From an uncultured Eubacteriales bacterium (lineage in GTDB: Bacteria; Bacillota; Clostridia; Oscillospirales; Acutalibacteraceae), in NCBI GenBank assembly GCA_900313475.1, contig OMRJ01000261.1:1-10765 (forward strand): a stretch of DNA of 10,765 bases. The letters run 5' to 3'. The translations under genes and the position numbers were made by a program. The notes beneath the pieces were generated by a model, which saw only the letters and a program-made list of their open reading frames with translations, had not been told where the DNA came from and searched no databases. This document shows positions 6,822 to 10,765 of the stretch, one piece after another; the first letter of the stretch is position 1, and each line of letters starts with the position of its first letter.

Positions 6822-7782
6822 GGCGGCAGTTCGCTCTGCGCTGTGTAAAAATGCATGTGCCGTTGAGGTAGTCGCCGTAGACCACGGCTCCTCCGACGGA
6901 ACGCTTGCGGTTCTGACATCGCTTTGCGGGGAATCGGAGCAGCTTAAAGTGTATTCAAAGCCAAACGGCGGTGTTTCGTCCGCACGGAATTTCGGGCTTG
7001 AAAGAGCATCGGGAAAGTATATAATGTTTCTCGATGCGGATGACGAATTTCTTCCCGGTTCGGTGAATAAAGCGGCGGAGTATGCCGAAACAAACGGCGC
7101 GGATATCACAATGTTCGGATATGAAACAACGTCGGACGCCGGCAGAATCGACTTTTTTCCGCCCTTTTCGGGGAGGCTTGAGGGCAGACAAACCGTTTTT
7201 GAAAAAATAATCTATCCCATCGCATTTGCGGGACTTAACGGCTACATGGGCAGTGTTTGTTCGGGAATTTTCAGAAAAAGCATTATCGACAGAGCGGGAC
7301 TGCGGTTCGACGAGCGTGTGAAAATCGCTGAGGACACTCTGTTTTTTGTGTCTTATCTTGCCGGGTGCGAATCGGCGGAGGCAAAGTCTGAAATTATACG
7401 TATCTACAATCTCGCCGACGGTTCCGCAACAAAAAAATACAATCCGTTTCTCGAAGAAAACAACCGTGTTCTCGACGCGGAGCTGAAAAAGACCGTGCTC
7501 GGCGCGGGGCTGCCTTACACGGACGGCATTGCCGGAAACCGTGCCGTCGCAAACGTTATTTCTCTGATTGTCAACGAAACGCGACATGGAAATCCGAACG
7601 GTTTTTTTGAATCGGCAAAAATTATACGCGGTATCATAAAAAAGAACCGCGACGAGGTTAAAAAGTGTGTTCCGAACGGAAAAACGCTTGCCGCGAAAAA
7701 GCTGATTGCAATGTGTCCCGCGGCAGGTATCGCATTTTTTGCGATTCGTAAAATTCAGGCAGCGAGGGGTGTGTCATTTTGA
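6766..7782 (+). CDS. Glycosyltransferase family 2 (GT-A fold)
   Basis: A 338-residue GT2 enzyme. It opens with VTVIIPAYNAE (5-15), followed by VDHGSSDGT (38-46), PNGGVSSARNFGLERASG (66-83) and the metal-binding FLDADD (88-93). The GxxRKSIID segment (167-175) and the acceptor-side AED (188-190) follow. The fold and motifs are those of enzymes that add one sugar from an NDP-sugar to a lipid-linked oligosaccharide in the cytoplasm. The usual DDGS motif reads DHGS here, a mild change in the nucleotide-binding site. The last 30 residues are hydrophobic and basic (about 308-333), suggesting membrane association. ATG 6766 lies 9 bases after a strong GAGGAGG (6750-6756), even though this places it 56 bases inside the preceding gene. 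Donor and linkage cannot be predicted. Confidence 0.92.
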   Translation: MQTLVTVIIPAYNAESTVEAAVRSALCKNACAVEVVAVDHGSSDGTLAVLTSLCGESEQLKVYSKPNGGVSSARNFGLERASGKYIMFLDADDEFLPGSVNKAAEYAETNGADITMFGYETTSDAGRIDFFPPFSGRLEGRQTVFEKIIYPIAFAGLNGYMGSVCSGIFRKSIIDRAGLRFDERVKIAEDTLFFVSYLAGCESAEAKSEIIRIYNLADGSATKKYNPFLEENNRVLDAELKKTVLGAGLPYTDGIAGNRAVANVISLIVNETRHGNPNGFFESAKIIRGIIKKNRDEVKKCVPNGKTLAAKKLIAMCPAAGIAFFAIRKIQAARGVSF

Positions 7783-8837
7783 AAAAACTGATGTTTTTTG
7801 TTACGTCGCTAAAAACCGGCGGCAGCGAAAAGGCGTGTGTGCGCACGGCAAATGCGCTCGTGCCTTTTTTTGATATTACGGTGTGCACGCTTTTCGGCGG
7901 AGGAGCTTTGCAAAAAGAATTAAGTCCGCAGGTGAATGTTAAAAGCGTTTTTCCGCGTTTTATCCGCGGCGCAGCTCACATTGCGTCGTATATTCCGCCT
8001 GAGATTTGTCATAAATTGTTTATCGGCGGCGGTTATGACATTGAAATAGCCGTCGGCGACGGCTTGGAGAGTCACATTGTGTCGGGAAGTAAAAATAAAA
8101 ACAAATACTCGTGGATTCACATGGATGTTCGCTTCCACGGGAATGACAAGTCGAAAAAAACGGATAAAAGGTTTTCTTCGTTTAAAAGGATCATCTGCGT
8201 TTCCGAAACGGCAAAACACGGTTTTATAAGTAAATTCGGATTCGGCGGCAAGCTTGAGGTTGCGTATACACCTGTTGATGCAGACGAAATAATTTCAAAA
8301 AGCAATGAAAAGTCAGATGTTTCATGCCCGTTTGACGGCGACTTTTATATTTCCGTCGGGCGTCTTGAGGATGTTAAAGGCTTCGACAGGCTCATTGAAG
8401 CGGTTGCGGCGAACGACGGGGTGAGGCTTGTCATCGTCGGCGACGGCACACGCAGAAAGGCGCTTGCGGAACGTATCGAACGCGTCGGCGCCGGAGAACG
8501 CATTTTTCTTGCGGGAAATTCCGAAAACCCGTATCCTCTTATGAAACGTGCCAAGGCGTATATCTGCTCCTCGCTCAACGAATCGTTCGGCTTTGCGCCC
8601 GTTGAAGCGATGGCGCTCGGTATACCCGTAATTTCGACGCGCTGCGGCGGTGTTGAAGAAATTCTGAACAGCGACAATTCGGGTATTCTCTGCGATAACT
8701 CCGTTGACGGACTGAGAAAAGCGATTGCGGATTTTGAAAGCGGTAAGCTCAAAACGGACAAGGCTGCAGCCGAAACGCGCGCACGTGATTTCTCCCCGGA
8801 AAAATGTTTGAAAAAATTTATTGAAACAGTAGAATGA
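7779..8837 (+). CDS. Glycosyltransferase family 4 (GT-B fold)
   Basis: A 352-residue retaining GT4 enzyme and the last gene of the glycan operon. The N domain starts KLMFFVTSLKTGGSEKA (3-19), the typical acceptor-side glycine-rich loop. The C domain has ISVGRLEDVKGFDRLIEA (191-208), IVGDG (219-223) and SSLNESFGFAPVEAMALG (264-281), in which Glu268 and Glu276 form the E-x7-E nucleotide-sugar motif. The length is ordinary for the family, and it lacks the GT32 extension of the other GT4 gene. The TTG start at 7779 overlaps the previous stop by four bases (TTGA). It is supported by GAGGGG at 7764-7769 and by the MKKL-like beginning; the ATG at 7791 would cut into the first strand. It should add one sugar to the repeat unit on the cytoplasmic membrane face. 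Confidence 0.92.
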   Translation: MKKLMFFVTSLKTGGSEKACVRTANALVPFFDITVCTLFGGGALQKELSPQVNVKSVFPRFIRGAAHIASYIPPEICHKLFIGGGYDIEIAVGDGLESHIVSGSKNKNKYSWIHMDVRFHGNDKSKKTDKRFSSFKRIICVSETAKHGFISKFGFGGKLEVAYTPVDADEIISKSNEKSDVSCPFDGDFYISVGRLEDVKGFDRLIEAVAANDGVRLVIVGDGTRRKALAERIERVGAGERIFLAGNSENPYPLMKRAKAYICSSLNESFGFAPVEAMALGIPVISTRCGGVEEILNSDNSGILCDNSVDGLRKAIADFESGKLKTDKAAAETRARDFSPEKCLKKFIETVE

Positions 8838-8844
8838 ACGCAAA

Positions 8845-8903
8845 TTAAGAACCGACATTTTCGAAAGAGTATACAATTTCTTTCGTCCGTGTCGGTTCAT
8901 TAA
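8845..8903. repeat. Imperfect inverted repeat between the glycan operon and spoIVB
   Basis: The outer arms GAACCGACA (8849-8857) and TGTCGGTTC (8890-8898) pair perfectly over 9 bases. After a symmetric 4/4 internal loop, the inner arms CGAAAGA (8862-8868) and TCTTTCG (8879-8885) pair over 7 bases and close a 10-base loop containing GTATAC. TTAA flanks both sides. The RNA form would be a stable two-part stem. No U-run follows on the plus strand, so a standard intrinsic terminator is not supported. It could be an mRNA end-protecting structure, a protein-binding palindrome or a small repeat copy. Function is unknown. Confidence 0.7.
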
Positions 8904-8984
8904 AATATACAGTCCAATAAACAGCATTCTTTTCATGTGTTTACTGTAATATCGCGCACCGAACAGACCACAATAAAAAGGAAC

Positions 8985-8992
8985 GGAGGTGA
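8985..8992 (+). promoter_or_regulatory. Ribosome binding site setting the spoIVB start
   Basis: GGAGGTGA is a near-perfect Shine-Dalgarno sequence located 7 bases before ATG 9000. It fixes the spoIVB start there rather than at the upstream in-frame ATG at 8937, which lacks such a site and would put 21 polar residues before the membrane anchor. Confidence 0.85.
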
Positions 8993-8999
8993 CAGCGAA

Positions 9000-10190
9000 A
9001 TGAGAAAAAAATACAAATTTTTTGCATCGGTCGTGTCTTCGGTCATAATCGCGGCAATGGCTTTTACAGTCTATGCGGAGATGATATGTCCGAACGAAAT
9101 TTATGTCGGCAGTGAAAGTATTTGCCTTAAGGGTATTTTTTATGCGGACAACACGCTTAAAGGCACCGAAAACGATTCTTCCGTCAGTGAACTTACGGTT
9201 ATGAACGTGATTCCGGTCAAAGAAATAAACTTGAAAAAGAAAGAACGGCGCTATGTCGTTCCGGGCGGCGAGCTTATAGGGATTACTCTTTCAACCGACG
9301 GCGTCGTGGTCGTGGCAACGGAAAGCTTTGAGAGCACCGCAGGCACGGTGTCGCCCGCAAAGGCGGCGGGAATACGGCCGGGAGATATTTTAATATCGGC
9401 AAACGGGAAAAAACTGAAAAGCAATGAGGAACTGACGGAGATAATTACCCGGGCGGACGGTAAAACGGTTGAAATGAAGCTGACACGCGGAGGAGAAAGC
9501 TTCACGGCAGCCGTAACACCCGAAAAAACACTTACGACAAAAACCTACAAGTGCGGAATGTGGATAAGGGATTATACGGGAGGCATCGGTACGCTGACTT
9601 ATGCCGACACGGTGTCGGGCACGCTTGCGGCACTCGGGCACGGGATTTATGACACCGATACGTCGCTCCTGCTCCCTGTGGCGTCCGGCTCTTTGAGAAG
9701 CGCCGAGATTTCGTCCGTGACAAAGGGACAGCCGGGTCACGCGGGCGAAATATGCGGACTGATAGGCAAAAATGTTTACGGCTCGCTTGAAACCAATTCC
9801 GACGAGGGAATCTACGGACACCTGACCGTGCTGCCCGACGCGGACGAGCCTGTTCCGGTGGCAAACAAGAGCGAGGTTCACGAGGGCGCGGCGCAGATTA
9901 TCTGCACGGTTGTGAACGGTGAAAAGAAATATTACGATATCGACATCGACAAGGTTATCTACACTTCATCGGGAAATAAGAGCATTACCGTGCGCGTTAC
10001 CGATCCGCAGCTTATTGCGATTACAGGCGGAATCGTCCAGGGAATGAGCGGTTCGCCGATAATTCAGGACGGAATGCTTGCCGGTGCCGTAACGCACGTG
10101 TTCATTAACAATCCGCGCGGCGGCTACGCCGTGTTTGCGGAGGATATGATGGCGCTTTCGGACGCACTTGTACGGAACGACGCCGCATAG
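9000..10190 (+). CDS. spoIVB: SpoIVB peptidase (S55 family), sporulation checkpoint protease
   Basis: A complete 396-residue SpoIVB. It has one N-terminal membrane/signal segment (about 6-26), a PDZ domain (about 92-175, with AAGIRPGDILISANGKK at 122-138) and an S55 serine protease domain. The catalytic residues are visible as His214 in ALGHGIYD, Asp335 in VTDPQLI and Ser350 in GIVQGMSGSPI. Their spacing agrees with the His/Asp/Ser triad of the Bacillus subtilis enzyme. In B. subtilis, SpoIVB is made in the forespore and secreted into the intermembrane space, where it cleaves SpoIVFA. This releases SpoIVFB to process pro-sigma K in the mother cell. Clostridia carry it too, though the downstream targets can differ. 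The ATG at 9000 has a strong ribosome binding site and directly precedes the basic and hydrophobic signal region. The gene is last on the plus strand before a terminator, and no spo0A follows. No convincing sigma F or sigma G promoter could be read in the 162-base upstream gap. Confidence 0.95.
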   Translation: MRKKYKFFASVVSSVIIAAMAFTVYAEMICPNEIYVGSESICLKGIFYADNTLKGTENDSSVSELTVMNVIPVKEINLKKKERRYVVPGGELIGITLSTDGVVVVATESFESTAGTVSPAKAAGIRPGDILISANGKKLKSNEELTEIITRADGKTVEMKLTRGGESFTAAVTPEKTLTTKTYKCGMWIRDYTGGIGTLTYADTVSGTLAALGHGIYDTDTSLLLPVASGSLRSAEISSVTKGQPGHAGEICGLIGKNVYGSLETNSDEGIYGHLTVLPDADEPVPVANKSEVHEGAAQIICTVVNGEKKYYDIDIDKVIYTSSGNKSITVRVTDPQLIAITGGIVQGMSGSPIIQDGMLAGAVTHVFINNPRGGYAVFAEDMMALSDALVRNDAA

Positions 10191-10209
10191 CACTTTTTCG
10201 GGAACACCT

Positions 10210-10265
10210 AAAAAAACGACCGCGTTCGCTTTTGTGCGATACGGTCGTTTTGATGTGTTTTTATG
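10210..10265. terminator. Bidirectional intrinsic terminator between spoIVB and pduL
   Basis: AAAACGACCG (10213-10222) pairs with CGGTCGTTTT (10242-10251). An additional inner CGC/GCG pairing lies at 10227-10229 with 10236-10238. On the plus strand the stem runs into TTTT, then TGATGTG and TTTTT. On the minus strand it is followed by a run of seven T. It sits 20-60 bases after the spoIVB stop and directly after the convergent pduL stop, so it should end both transcripts. Confidence 0.88.
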
Positions 10266-10269
10266 AAAA

Positions 10270-10764
10270 TTATTTGACGATGGTGCCCATTGTGCCGGCG
10301 GGAGCAAGCACGGCGTTCGATTCGTCGGTGTCTATGTGCATTGCAAGCGCGAATTTTTCGCTGACTCTTACAACCACGTCGCCGAACACAAGCGAACGCT
10401 CCGGGGAATCGATCTTAACGCTTACAACGTCCTTGTCTTTTACGCCGAAATTTTCTGCGTCCGCAGGAGTCATGTGGATGTGGCGTTTGGCAACGATGAC
10501 GCCCTCGCTTATCTCAACTTCGCCTTTGGGACCTACAAGCCTGCAGGGTGCACTGCCCGCGATGTCACCCGATTCTCTGACAGGTGCGGCAACGCCGAGC
10601 GTTCTCGCGTCGGATGCGGAAATCTCGACCTGAGTTGCGGTACGGACGGGACCGAGAATGGACACGGCGGGGAACTGACCCTTTGCGCCGATAACGGCAA
10701 CTCTCTCGTTGCATGCGAACTGACCGGGCTGTGAAAGATCTTTTTTCTTCGTAAGCTCATATCC
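10270..10764 (-). CDS. pduL: PduL-type phosphate acyltransferase (phosphotransacylase), partial: 5' end beyond the right edge
   Basis: The minus-strand frame enters at the right edge and ends with TAA (complement of 10270-10272), giving 164 residues. Visible PduL signatures are the KKKDLSQPGQFA region (6-17), SILGPVRTATQVEIS (35-49), APVRESGDIAGSAP (60-73), VAKRHIHM (91-98) with the zinc-binding His95 and His97, and AMHIDTDE (141-148). The family moves an acyl group between CoA and phosphate (propanoyl-CoA or acetyl-CoA plus phosphate to acyl phosphate plus CoA) with a zinc centre, and is unrelated to classic Pta. Perhaps 25-40 N-terminal residues, including the first RHxH motif, are missing. 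A microcompartment-targeting extension therefore cannot be ruled in or out. No other microcompartment or propanediol gene is in view, so a general acetate-kinase pathway role is as likely. The internal ATG at 10665 is not the true start, because conserved sequence continues upstream of it. Confidence 0.93.
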   Translation of the reverse strand, partial: GYELTKKKDLSQPGQFACNERVAVIGAKGQFPAVSILGPVRTATQVEISASDARTLGVAAPVRESGDIAGSAPCRLVGPKGEVEISEGVIVAKRHIHMTPADAENFGVKDKDVVSVKIDSPERSLVFGDVVVRVSEKFALAMHIDTDESNAVLAPAGTMGTIVK

Positions 10765-10765
10765 C

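Noticed and set aside
6069..7109. 346-residue open frame on the minus strand
   Set aside because: It covers the membrane-protein and GT2 genes on the other strand, has the low-complexity, His/Arg-rich look of an antisense shadow, and lacks a recognisable domain.
8845..8903. Intrinsic terminator of the glycan operon
   Set aside because: The stem is good, but the following bases (ATTAAAATATAC) contain no U-run, so it is listed only as an inverted repeat.
8937..8999. Earlier in-frame ATG for spoIVB
   Set aside because: It has no ribosome binding site and would place polar residues before the membrane anchor; ATG 9000 has GGAGGTGA at ideal spacing.
8838..8999. Sigma F/sigma G promoter for spoIVB
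   Set aside because: A GTATA element occurs at 8869-8873, but the nearest CATTAA-like element is about 24 bases away, too far, and no better pair was found.

Overview
This window looks like chromosomal DNA from a spore-forming member of the Clostridia (Firmicutes/Bacillota), probably an uncultured gut- or rumen-type lineage. The main reason is a full-length SpoIVB sporulation peptidase at 9000-10190. Supporting signs are strong AGGAGG-type ribosome binding sites, tight gene packing, frequent TTG/GTG starts and a PduL-type phosphotransacylase. The genus cannot be read from the sequence, and the sporulation phenotype is inferred.

Region 1 (1-8837) is one uninterrupted plus-strand operon for a cell-surface polysaccharide. 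In order it holds: the 3' end of a CapD/FlaA1-type nucleotide-sugar dehydratase; an SDR oxidoreductase; a small monotopic phosphoglycosyl transferase (PglC/WcaJ family) that should start the undecaprenyl-linked repeat unit; the N and C halves of a split transketolase; a GT4-GT32 fusion glycosyltransferase; a polytopic membrane protein that is probably the repeat-unit polymerase (Wzy-like); a GT2 glycosyltransferase; and a second GT4 glycosyltransferase. Gaps are 0 to about 40 bases, and several genes overlap (TGATG, TTGA, and a 56-base overlap). No flippase or chain-length regulator is visible. They would have to lie upstream of the window.

The unusual part is the SDR plus split-transketolase module (267-3605) inside a glycan operon that also encodes a 4-keto-sugar-forming dehydratase. 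A reasonable but unproven hypothesis is that the thiamine-diphosphate enzyme moves a two-carbon ketol unit onto a nucleotide-linked keto sugar (or makes an unusual ketose), and that the SDR reduces the product. This would give a branched or rare sugar for the polymer.

Region 2 (8838-8999) is a 162-base spacer holding a long imperfect inverted repeat (8845-8903) and a strong ribosome binding site. Region 3 is spoIVB (9000-10190), here next to a glycan operon rather than in the familiar recN-spoIVB-spo0A order. Region 4 is a bidirectional intrinsic terminator (about 10210-10265) between spoIVB and the convergent pduL gene, whose 5' end lies beyond the right edge.

There is no gene-free stretch longer than 300 bases, and I see no RNA gene, CRISPR array, insertion sequence or phage gene.
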